DNA of 64,000 nt from Streptomyces sp. NBC_00370 (GTDB lineage Bacteria > Actinomycetota > Actinomycetes > Streptomycetales > Streptomycetaceae). Position numbers and translations under genes: made by a program. This document shows, piece by piece, positions 8,971-15,970 of this stretch (position 1 is the stretch's first letter; each line of letters starts with the position of its first letter). The stretch lies in the NCBI RefSeq assembly GCF_036084755.1, contig NZ_CP107968.1:3230501-3294500 (forward strand), written 5' to 3'. Under the pieces are notes generated by a model, which saw only the letters and a list, made by a program, of their open reading frames with translations, did no database searches and was not told where the DNA came from.

Positions 8971-10743
8971 TCAGCCGCGCGGGGGCTGTCCCTCGCGCGG
9001 ACGGCCGAGCACACCGGGCCGCCGCTGCCACGGCAACGGACCGCCGGGCGGCCGGTATCCGACGCCGAGGACGTCCAACCGCGCGTAGTGCGTGGCCATC
9101 CGCCGCTCGAACCCGGCGAAGTCGCGGTCGGCGGACGCGGGCAGCGCCGACCAGGCGACCTCGGCGAACGCGGCGAGCCGCGGGAAGACCTGGTAGTCGA
9201 CGCGGGAGCGGTCCTGCATCACCTCGGTCCAGACGTTGGCCTGGGTACCGAGGACGTGCGCGGCCTCGGCATCGGTGAGTTCGGCAGGTACGGGCTCGAA
9301 GCGGTAGACGTCCTCCAGCGTGCGGACGTACCCGATGGGAATCGGCTCGTCGTCGCCCGCCGCCTGCCGGTGGTCCAGGTAGACGTGCTGCTCCGGGCAC
9401 ATGACGACGTCGTGGCCCGCCCTGGCCGCCGCGATGCCGCCGGAGTATCCGCGCCACGAGGAAACGGCGGCGCCCGGTGCGAGTCCGCCTTCCAGGATCT
9501 CGTCCCAGCCGATGAGCCGCCGGCCCCTGACGCCGAGCCAGCTGTCGAAGTGCCGGATGAACCAGGACTGCAACTCGTCCTCGTTCGCGAGGCCCTGTTC
9601 CTGAATCCGCTCCTGGGCGGTCGGTGAGTCCTTCCACTGCTCCTTGGGGCATTCGTCGCCGCCGACGTGGATGAAGGTCGAAGGGAACAGCTCCAGGATT
9701 TCCTCGAACACGTCCTCGTAGAACCGGAGGGTGATGTCAGTGGGGGCGAGTACGTTCGGAGTCACGCCCCAGTTGTCCCAGACGGTGAGGGAGGTCGTGT
9801 CGATGACGTCGGTGTTGCCCAGTTCCGGATACGCGGCGATGGCTGCCTGCGAGTGCCCGGGGATGTCGATTTCGGGGACGACGGCGATATGCCGTTCGGC
9901 CGCGTAGGCGACGATCTCGCGGATGTCGTCCTGCGTGTAATAACCGCCGTGCGGCTTCTCGTCCCACAAGTCGGAAGCGCGGTGGCCCCATTTGGTGCGT
10001 GAGCGCCAGGCCGCGGTCTCCGTCAGCCTGGGCTTGCTCCTGATCTCTATCCGCCACCCCTGGTCGTCGGAGAGGTGGAAGTGAAAGACATTCAGTTTGT
10101 GGGCGGCGAGCAGATCGAGATAGCGCAGCACGCCGTCCTTGGGCATGAAGTGCCGTGCCACGTCGAGCATCAGGCCGCGCCAGGCGAAGCGGGGGCTGTC
10201 CTCGACGGTGCCCACCGGCAGTTCCCAGCCACGCCCGGGGGTGACGGGCGCGCTCCGGTACGCCTCGGGGCCCAGCAGTTGACGGAGCGTCTGGGCGCCC
10301 CAGAAGACACCGGCCGCGCTGCCGCCCTCGATCGTGACGTCCCGCGCCGGGCCGGTCCCGTCCGCTGCGGGGACGGTGAGGCGGTAGCCCTCGGGGCCTG
10401 ACGCCCGCTCGACGTCCGGGCTGATGCTCAGTACGATCCGGGCGGCCCCGACCGCGCCGTCCACCCCGACCGCGCCGCCCACCCCGACCGCGCCGTCCAC
10501 CCCGCCCGCGCCATCCACCCCGCCCGCGCCGCCGGCTTCTTCGGGCTCCAGCGGCAGTCCCGTCGCCGCGCCGACGCTCGCCCGCAGCCAGCGCGCGACG
10601 CCCTCGGTGCCGGGCCCGGCCGTGAGCCGCGTCCCCGCGTCGACGGCCAGCCGTCCGGTCCCCTCCGTACGGACGGTGCGGGCGGCCGGTATGAGATCCG
10701 CCGCTGTCGCGGCAGAAGTCCCGGAAGAGGTCACGGCGGTCAT
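8971..10743 (-). CDS. Beta-N-acetylhexosaminidase, GH20
   Basis: 590 residues from ATG 10741-10743; AAGGA lies 8 bases upstream. ATG 10749, two codons earlier, is also possible. It has the GH20 layout: an N-terminal GH20b domain, then a TIM barrel beginning near FAWRGLMLDVARHFM. The catalytic Asp-Glu pair is seen in HVGGDECPKEQW, and WRGYSGG and later Trp residues line the substrate pocket. The enzyme removes terminal GlcNAc/GalNAc by substrate-assisted catalysis. There is no signal peptide, so it probably acts inside the cell on imported chitobiose or wall fragments. The GH20b domain holds an unusual tandem 18-bp repeat coding GGVDGA/VGVDGA. No DasR-type operator was recognised upstream. Confidence 0.9.
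   Translation of the reverse strand: MTAVTSSGTSAATAADLIPAARTVRTEGTGRLAVDAGTRLTAGPGTEGVARWLRASVGAATGLPLEPEEAGGAGGVDGAGGVDGAVGVGGAVGVDGAVGAARIVLSISPDVERASGPEGYRLTVPAADGTGPARDVTIEGGSAAGVFWGAQTLRQLLGPEAYRSAPVTPGRGWELPVGTVEDSPRFAWRGLMLDVARHFMPKDGVLRYLDLLAAHKLNVFHFHLSDDQGWRIEIRSKPRLTETAAWRSRTKWGHRASDLWDEKPHGGYYTQDDIREIVAYAAERHIAVVPEIDIPGHSQAAIAAYPELGNTDVIDTTSLTVWDNWGVTPNVLAPTDITLRFYEDVFEEILELFPSTFIHVGGDECPKEQWKDSPTAQERIQEQGLANEDELQSWFIRHFDSWLGVRGRRLIGWDEILEGGLAPGAAVSSWRGYSGGIAAARAGHDVVMCPEQHVYLDHRQAAGDDEPIPIGYVRTLEDVYRFEPVPAELTDAEAAHVLGTQANVWTEVMQDRSRVDYQVFPRLAAFAEVAWSALPASADRDFAGFERRMATHYARLDVLGVGYRPPGGPLPWQRRPGVLGRPREGQPPRG
10446..10535. repeat. Tandem 18-bp repeat inside the hexosaminidase gene
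   Basis: Five units of about 18 bases, the first reading CCCCGACCGCGCCGTCCA on the plus strand, with later units differing at 1-4 positions. In the protein they give repeated six-residue Gly/Val/Asp/Ala blocks near residues 70-100, in a loop of the N-terminal domain. Copy number probably varies between strains by slippage. Confidence 0.85.
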
Positions 10744-10790
10744 GTTCATCAGTCCTTCACCCGAGGTACGGACGCGAGATACGCATGCGC

Positions 10791-10834
10791 ACGGCCCTCG
10801 GGGACGCGCAGACACACGCGTCCCCGAGGGCCGT
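10791..10834 (-). terminator. Rho-independent-type terminator after the DUF3039 gene
   Basis: Perfect 18-bp inverted repeat (10791-10808 with 10817-10834) around an 8-base loop, 30 bases beyond the DUF3039 stop and upstream of the hexosaminidase start. The stem is very GC-rich with no long T tract, as is usual in Streptomyces. Confidence 0.85.
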
Positions 10835-10863
10835 CACCAGACGGAAGAGCAACAGCTACGTCA

Positions 10864-11163
10864 CTACTTCTTGCTGCTGTCCTTGCCGCCCTTGCCCTTG
10901 TCCTTGTCCCCGCCGGGGCCCATGGACTCGTAGATCTCCTTGCACATGGGGCAGACCGGGTACTTCTTGGGGTCGCGCCCCGGTACCCAGACCTTGCCGC
11001 ACAGTGCCACCACGGGAGTGCCCTCCAGGGCGCTCGCCATGATCTTGTCCTTCTGAACGTAGTGGGCGAAGCGCTCGTGGTCGCCGTCGCCGTGCGACAC
11101 CTGTGGTGTCGGCTCCACGAGGGTGCCCGTACCTGCCCCGCGCTCGGGCTCAAGAGTGCTCAT
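10864..11163 (-). CDS. DUF3039 family protein
   Basis: 99 residues from ATG 11161-11163 (MSTLEPERGAG). An upstream TTG four codons earlier is an alternative; neither has a strong ribosome site. The core (HERFAHYVQKDKIMASALEGTPVVALCGKVW) followed by PVCPMCKEIYESM carries one Cys and a CxxC pair that look like a small zinc site. The tail is Lys/Gly-rich (KDKGKGGKDSSKK). This matches a short, actinobacteria-wide family of unknown function that usually sits beside yqgE and murA. It is monocistronic by its terminator. Confidence 0.85.
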   Translation of the reverse strand: MSTLEPERGAGTGTLVEPTPQVSHGDGDHERFAHYVQKDKIMASALEGTPVVALCGKVWVPGRDPKKYPVCPMCKEIYESMGPGGDKDKGKGGKDSSKK

Positions 11164-11248
11164 AGTCGTCAAGGGTACCCACGCATGAGCCGACCCGGCC
11201 TCTCCGGGGCCGTGCTCTCCGCAGCCGGCCGCTCACCCATCGCTCAGG

Positions 11249-11809
11249 TCAGTTGAGCGACGGGTCGTCGGGATACGTCGCGATCATGGCCAGTTCGCCG
11301 CGCTGCCTGCGCAGCACCGCGCGCCACAGCCCCTCGGGGCGCGGGGACGACACGTCGCCGGGCTCCGACTCCACGACGTACCAGGCGCCCCGCTTCAGTT
11401 CGTCCTCCAGCTGGCCGGGGCCCCAGCCCGCGTACCCGGCGAAGATCCGCAGCGAGCCGAGCGCCTTCACCAGCAGCTCCGGCGGGGTCTCCAGATCGAC
11501 GAGACCGATCGCGCCGTACACCCTGCGCCAGCCGAGCGGCCCCTCGTCGCCGGGGATCACGGCGAGGCCGAGCGCCGAGTCGAGCGAGACGGGACCGCCC
11601 TGGAAGACGACACCCGGTTCACCCGCGTGGTCGGCCCAGCTCTCCAGGATGTCCCCGACGTCCACGGGGGTGGGCCGGTTGAGGACCACGCCGAGCGAGC
11701 CCTTGCCGTCGTGGTCGAGCAGGAGGACGACGGCGCGGTCGAAATTCGGGTCGGCGAGGGCGGGTGCGGCAACGAGCAGCCGCCCTGTGAGCGAGGACAC
11801 CTCCGTCAT
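11249..11809 (-). CDS. YqgE/AlgH family protein
   Basis: 186 residues from ATG 11807-11809 (MTEVSSLTGRLLVAAP), the start used by family members as I remember them; ATG 11818, three codons earlier, is possible. Family landmarks are present: FDRAVVLLLDHDGKGSLGVVLNRP, VFQGGPV, IFAGYAGWGPGQLEDEL and WRAVLRRQ. These proteins are cytosolic and conserved, but their biochemical role is unsettled. It is divergent from murA, with about 260 bases between the starts that must hold both promoters. Confidence 0.88.
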   Translation of the reverse strand: MTEVSSLTGRLLVAAPALADPNFDRAVVLLLDHDGKGSLGVVLNRPTPVDVGDILESWADHAGEPGVVFQGGPVSLDSALGLAVIPGDEGPLGWRRVYGAIGLVDLETPPELLVKALGSLRIFAGYAGWGPGQLEDELKRGAWYVVESEPGDVSSPRPEGLWRAVLRRQRGELAMIATYPDDPSLN

Positions 11810-12072
11810 GCGAGCCATGATCTCGCACATTGGCCTTATCCGGGGCACGAGATGCAGAGTGTGCGTGCGCGCAGCTCAGGGCGCACCGTCGCACCGGGAG
11901 CGCACAGCCGCTCCCGGAACCGCCCGGTCACTGTCAGCCAGTGATCACGAACAGAACGTGTTATGCCCAATTCATTACACCTTTGGGGCCTCCTCGGCCT
12001 TACGGGACAGGGGCCTTGGCCCCTTACCCTTTTCCTTGGCCACCCGCCCGCCCACTCCGGAACGCGAGATTC

Positions 12073-13413
12073 ATGACCGGCACAGACGATGTAATGCTTG
12101 TCCACGGTGGGACCCCGCTGGAGGGCGAGATCCGCGTCCGCGGCGCGAAGAACCTGGTGCCGAAGGCCATGGTGGCCGCGCTGCTCGGGAGCGGTCCGAG
12201 CCGGCTGCGCAACGTGCCCGACATCCGCGACGTGCGTGTCGTACGGGGGCTGCTGCAGCTGCACGGGGTGACGGTCCGCCCGGGTGACGAGCCCGGCGAG
12301 CTGATCCTCGACCCCACCCATGTCGAGAGCGCCAATGTCGCCGACATCGACGCGCACGCGGGCTCCTCGCGTATCCCGATCCTGTTCTGCGGGCCGCTGC
12401 TGCACCGGCTGGGACACGCCTTCATCCCCGGTCTCGGCGGCTGTGACATCGGCGGCCGGCCGATCGACTTCCACTTCGACGTGCTGCGCCAGTTCGGCGC
12501 GACGATCGAGAAGCGGGCCGACGGCCAGTATCTGGAGGCCCCGCAGCGGTTGCGCGGCACCAAGATCCGGCTGCCGTACCCGTCGGTGGGTTCGACGGAG
12601 CAGGTGCTGCTGACCGCCGTGCTGGCGGAGGGTGTCACGGAGCTGTCGAACGCGGCGGTGGAGCCGGAGATCGAGGACCTCATCTGCGTCCTGCAGAAGA
12701 TGGGCGCGATCATCTCCATGGACACCGACCGGACGATCCGGATCACCGGGGTCGACCGGCTGGAGGGCTACAACCACCGGGCCATCCCGGACCGGCTGGA
12801 AGCCGCGTCCTGGGCCTCGGCCGCGCTGGCCACCGAGGGCAACATCTACGTCCACGGCGCGCAGCAGCGGTCGATGATGACGTTCCTCAACACGTACCGC
12901 AAGGTCGGCGGCGCCTTCGAGATCGACGACAAGGGCATCCGCTTCTGGCATCCGGGCGGCTCGCTCAACGCCATCGCGCTGGAGACGGACGTCCATCCGG
13001 GGTTCCAGACCGACTGGCAGCAGCCGCTGGTGGTGGCGCTGACCCAGGCGTCGGGGCTGTCGATCATCCACGAGACGGTCTACGAGTCGCGGCTGGGCTT
13101 CACGTCGGCGCTGAACCAGATGGGTGCGCACATCCAGCTCTACCGGGAGTGCCTCGGCGGTTCGCACTGCCGCTTCGGGCAGCGCAACTTCCTGCACTCG
13201 GCGGTCGTCTCGGGGCCGACCCGGCTGCAGGGCGCGGATCTGGTCATCCCCGACCTGCGCGGCGGTTTCTCGTACCTGATCGCCGCGCTGGCGGCGCAGG
13301 GCACGTCACGGGTGCACGGCATCGACCTGATCAACCGCGGCTACGAGAACTTCATGGACAAGCTCATCGAGCTGGGCGCGAAGGTCGAGCTGCCGGGCGG
13401 CGCGCTGGTATGA
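12073..13413 (+). CDS. murA: UDP-N-acetylglucosamine 1-carboxyvinyltransferase
   Basis: 446 residues from ATG 12073 (MTGTDDVMLVHGGTPLEGEI). It transfers enolpyruvate from PEP to UDP-GlcNAc, the first committed step of peptidoglycan synthesis, in the cytosol. The inside-out a/b barrel is complete: RGAKNLVPKAMVAALL, DIDAHAGSSRIPILF, and LGGCDIGGRPIDFH containing the reactive-loop Cys124 (fosfomycin target). The C-terminal half includes GFQTDWQQPLVVALTQ and RGGFSYLIAALAAQG. Streptomyces often has a second MurA elsewhere. It converges on hupA across a strong terminator hairpin. Confidence 0.95.
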   Translation: MTGTDDVMLVHGGTPLEGEIRVRGAKNLVPKAMVAALLGSGPSRLRNVPDIRDVRVVRGLLQLHGVTVRPGDEPGELILDPTHVESANVADIDAHAGSSRIPILFCGPLLHRLGHAFIPGLGGCDIGGRPIDFHFDVLRQFGATIEKRADGQYLEAPQRLRGTKIRLPYPSVGSTEQVLLTAVLAEGVTELSNAAVEPEIEDLICVLQKMGAIISMDTDRTIRITGVDRLEGYNHRAIPDRLEAASWASAALATEGNIYVHGAQQRSMMTFLNTYRKVGGAFEIDDKGIRFWHPGGSLNAIALETDVHPGFQTDWQQPLVVALTQASGLSIIHETVYESRLGFTSALNQMGAHIQLYRECLGGSHCRFGQRNFLHSAVVSGPTRLQGADLVIPDLRGGFSYLIAALAAQGTSRVHGIDLINRGYENFMDKLIELGAKVELPGGALV

Positions 13414-13460
13414 CCGTCCGTCACGGCCGGTGTACGGCTTTCTGACGGGCGAACGACACA

Positions 13461-13490
13461 GGGGCGGCCACCTGAGAAGGTGGCCGCCCC
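13461..13490. terminator. Bidirectional terminator between murA and hupA
   Basis: Perfect 12-bp stem GGGGCGGCCACC / GGTGGCCGCCCC with a 6-base loop, between the two convergent stops (13413 and 13550). Confidence 0.88.
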
Positions 13491-13549
13491 TGCGTACTGC
13501 TGTGGTGCTTTTACTGCGTACCGGCCGTACTGGCCGGTACTGCCTTGGG

Positions 13550-13831
13550 TTACTTCCCCTTGGCGGCTTCCTTGAGCTTGGAGCCCGCGGAGACCTTCAC
13601 GCTGTAGCCGGCCGGGATCTGGATCGGGTCGCCGGTCTGCGGGTTACGAGCGGTGCGAGCGGCACGGTGGGTGCGCTCGAAGGTCAGGAAGCCGGGGATG
13701 GTGACCTTCTCGTCGCCCTTGGCGACGATTTCGCCCACGGTCTCGGCGAGGGCGGCCAGCACGGCGTCGGCGTCCTTGCGAGTCACCTCGGCGCGGTCGG
13801 CCAGGGCGGCCACCAGCTCACTGCGGTTCAT
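13550..13831 (-). CDS. hupA: HU family nucleoid protein
   Basis: 93 residues from ATG 13829-13831, with GGGAG about 6 bases upstream; longer in-frame readings are not needed because MNRSELVAALA is the canonical HU start. The full HU fold is seen: helical N-terminal dimer part, GFLTFERTHRAARTARNPQTGDPIQIPAG, which is the DNA-bending b-arm with the intercalating Pro, and the C-terminal helix ending LKEAAKGK. It lacks the long Lys/Ala tail of HupS-type proteins, so it is the short vegetative HupA type. Confidence 0.95.
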   Translation of the reverse strand: MNRSELVAALADRAEVTRKDADAVLAALAETVGEIVAKGDEKVTIPGFLTFERTHRAARTARNPQTGDPIQIPAGYSVKVSAGSKLKEAAKGK

Positions 13832-14147
13832 GTTGTTACTCCCGTGTTCTTCTTGCCTGTGAGGCGTGAGATCGAAGCCGATGCTGCCAGGGCCCTCGGA
13901 CAGTCCCCGGACCCGGGTCTGCTGACAGACCCTCGCGCCCGAATACGCATCCTGCCCCCACCAGCGGCGGGAAAGCCAATCCGGCACCCACCGGCGTCAC
14001 TCCTGTGGAGACACCTTGGGAACCCCTTAGCCCCCTGAAGGCCCTGAAACCTCCGAGGAGTGGCGGGCTCATGGTCCGCCACCCTAGACGGGGCCCAGCG
14101 GCCCCGCGAATCGCGACGCGCCGGACAGATCGGGCAGAGCGGACGTG
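13832..14147. other. Intergenic region upstream of hupA
   Basis: 316 bases between the malic enzyme stop and hupA start. No convincing gene is seen. It should contain the hupA promoter, but I find no clear -35/-10 pair or terminator stem. Confidence 0.5.
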
Positions 14148-15581
14148 TCAGGCGGACACCGAGGTGGCCACCGTCACACCTGCCGCTTTCGCGGCTTCCC
14201 GAACGGCACCCGCGACCGCTCCCGCGACCTTGTCGTTGAAGACCGAGGGAACGATGTAGTTGGGGTTCAGTTCGCCCTCGGTGACGACATCGGCGAGGGC
14301 CTTGGCAGCGGCCAGCATCATTTCGGTGTTGACCGTACGCGACTGGGCGTCCAGCAGGCCGCGGAAGACGCCGGGGAAGACCAGCACGTTGTTGATCTGG
14401 TTGGGGAAGTCGGAGCGGCCCGTGGCCACGACAGCGGCCGTCTCGCGGGCGATCCCGGGGTCCACCTCGGGGTCCGGGTTGGCCAGCGCGAAGACGATCG
14501 CCCCTTCGGCCATGGCGGCCACGTCGGCGCCGTCCAGCACGTTGGGGGCCGAGACGCCGATGAAGACGTCAGCGCCGACCACGGCCTCCTTCAGGGTGCC
14601 GGTGATGCCCTCGGGGTTGGTGTTGTCCGCCACCCAGCGCAGCGGCGACTCGGGGGCCGCCTCGACGAGGTCGGCGCGGCCCGCGTGCACGACACCGTGG
14701 ATGTCGGCGACGACGGCGTGCTTGACGCCCGCCGCGATGAGCAGCTTCAGGATGGCCGTACCCGCCGCGCCCGCGCCGGACATGACGACCCGTACGTCAC
14801 CGAACTCCTTGCCGACCACGCGCAGCGCGTTGGTCAGGGCGGCGAGCACCACGATGGCCGTGCCGTGCTGGTCGTCATGGAAGACCGGGATGTCCAGGGC
14901 CTCGCGGAGTCTCGCCTCGATCTCGAAGCAACGGGGCGCCGAGATGTCTTCGAGGTTGATGCCGGCGAAGCCGGGGGCGATGGCCTTGACGATCTCGACG
15001 ATGGCGTCGGTGTCCTGGGTGTCCAGGCAGATCGGCCAGGCGTCGATGCCGGCGAAGCGCTTGAACAGGGCCGCCTTGCCCTCCATGACGGGCAGCGCCG
15101 CCATGGGGCCGATGTTGCCGAGGCCCAGCACGGCCGAGCCGTCGGTGACGACGGCGACGGAGTTGCGCTTGATGGTGAGGCGTCTGGCGTCCTCGGGGTT
15201 CTGCGCGATCGCCATGCAGACCCGGGCCACTCCCGGCGTGTAGATCATCGAGAGATCGTCACGGTTGCGGATGGGGTGCTTGGACTGCATCTCGATCTTG
15301 CCGCCGAGGTGCATCAGGAACGTACGGTCGGAGACCTTGCCGAGCACGACCCCCTCGATGCCCCGCAGCTGCTCCACGATCTGGTCCGCGTGCCCGGTGG
15401 AGCTCGCGGCGATCGTGACGTCGATCCGGAGCTTCTCGTGCCCGGACGCCGTCACGTCGAGGCCGGTCACCGAGCCGCCGGAGGACTCCACGGCTGTGGT
15501 GAGCTGCGACACCGCTGTACCGCTAGCGGGCACTTCCAGACGGACCGTCATCGAGTACGAGACGCTTGGCGCCGTTGCCAT
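14148..15581 (-). CDS. Malic enzyme with N-terminal ACT domain
   Basis: 477 residues starting MATAPSVSYS. Residues 1-~85 form an ACT regulatory domain (VRLEVPASGTAVSQLTTAV). The catalytic part follows: MIYTPGVARVC with the catalytic Tyr, KRNSVAVVTDGSAVLGLGNIGP, metal-binding DLEDISAPRCFEIE-type segment (NLEDISAPRCFEIE), FHDDQHGTAIV, and the dinucleotide motif VVMSGAGAAGTAILKLL. It oxidatively decarboxylates malate to pyruvate. The Streptomyces orthologue at this position is reported as NAD-dependent; the sequence alone does not prove cofactor choice. The ACT domain suggests allosteric control, perhaps by acetyl-CoA or amino acids. It is probably monocistronic. Confidence 0.92.
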   Translation of the reverse strand: MATAPSVSYSMTVRLEVPASGTAVSQLTTAVESSGGSVTGLDVTASGHEKLRIDVTIAASSTGHADQIVEQLRGIEGVVLGKVSDRTFLMHLGGKIEMQSKHPIRNRDDLSMIYTPGVARVCMAIAQNPEDARRLTIKRNSVAVVTDGSAVLGLGNIGPMAALPVMEGKAALFKRFAGIDAWPICLDTQDTDAIVEIVKAIAPGFAGINLEDISAPRCFEIEARLREALDIPVFHDDQHGTAIVVLAALTNALRVVGKEFGDVRVVMSGAGAAGTAILKLLIAAGVKHAVVADIHGVVHAGRADLVEAAPESPLRWVADNTNPEGITGTLKEAVVGADVFIGVSAPNVLDGADVAAMAEGAIVFALANPDPEVDPGIARETAAVVATGRSDFPNQINNVLVFPGVFRGLLDAQSRTVNTEMMLAAAKALADVVTEGELNPNYIVPSVFNDKVAGAVAGAVREAAKAAGVTVATSVSA

Positions 15582-15751
15582 GCCGAGTTCCTCTGCTTTC
15601 CCTGAGCCTCATTGCCACTCCGCCCGACCGACGTCGCGCGGAGCCTTCCGATCGTCGCACCTACCACCCGGTAATCGGTAAAGTCCAACTTTTTCGGAAA
15701 GCATTTTCCGTCAGGCGAGAGAGCGTAACAGCGGCGCCTCCAACAGAAGCA

Positions 15752-15778
15752 GGCCCCCACCGCTTCGCGGTGAGGGCC
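15752..15778 (-). terminator. Hairpin terminator after the HelD-like gene
   Basis: 12-bp stem (15752-15763 with 15767-15778, one G-T wobble) and a 3-base loop, about 190 bases beyond the helicase stop on its strand. A terminator is the simplest reading. Confidence 0.6.
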
Positions 15779-15781
15779 CGT

Positions 15782-15913
15782 TGTCGTGCTGGTGAAGAAC
15801 TGTCGTACCGGTGAAGAAGAAGGTGGCACCGACCCGCCATGCTCGCCTCGCGGCAAGTGGTCGCTCGAAGCGACGAAGGTTGGGCCCGGGGGCTTGGATC
15901 GAGTCGGTGCCAC
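15782..15913. repeat. Direct and inverted repeats in the 3' region of the HelD-like gene
   Basis: Two imperfect 18-base copies (15782-15799 TGTCGTGCTGGTGAAGAA and 15801-15818 TGTCGTACCGGTGAAGAA; 16 of 18 identical). Next to them is an 11-bp inverted repeat, GTGGCACCGAC at 15823-15833 and GTCGGTGCCAC at 15903-15913, enclosing 69 bases. It could fold as a large 3'-UTR structure. I do not recognise a known RNA family. Confidence 0.6.
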
Positions 15914-15970
15914 TACCAATCTAACAAAACACTCCGGGAAGTGATCCCCTCCGCGCGAGTTGACTCGAAG

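Larger units (their letters stand above)
15582..15970. other. Intergenic region between helicase and malic enzyme genes
   Basis: 389 bases with no credible gene. The part near 15752-15913 holds a hairpin and repeats described separately; the part at 15582-15740 should carry the malic enzyme promoter. The stretch around 15680-15710 is unusually A/T-rich (AAAGTCCAACTTTTTCGG) for this genome. Confidence 0.6.

Noticed and set aside
15548..15919. A 123-codon minus-strand frame upstream of the malic enzyme.
   Set aside because: It runs through hairpins and repeats with no conserved pattern. The malic enzyme has a better start inside the region.
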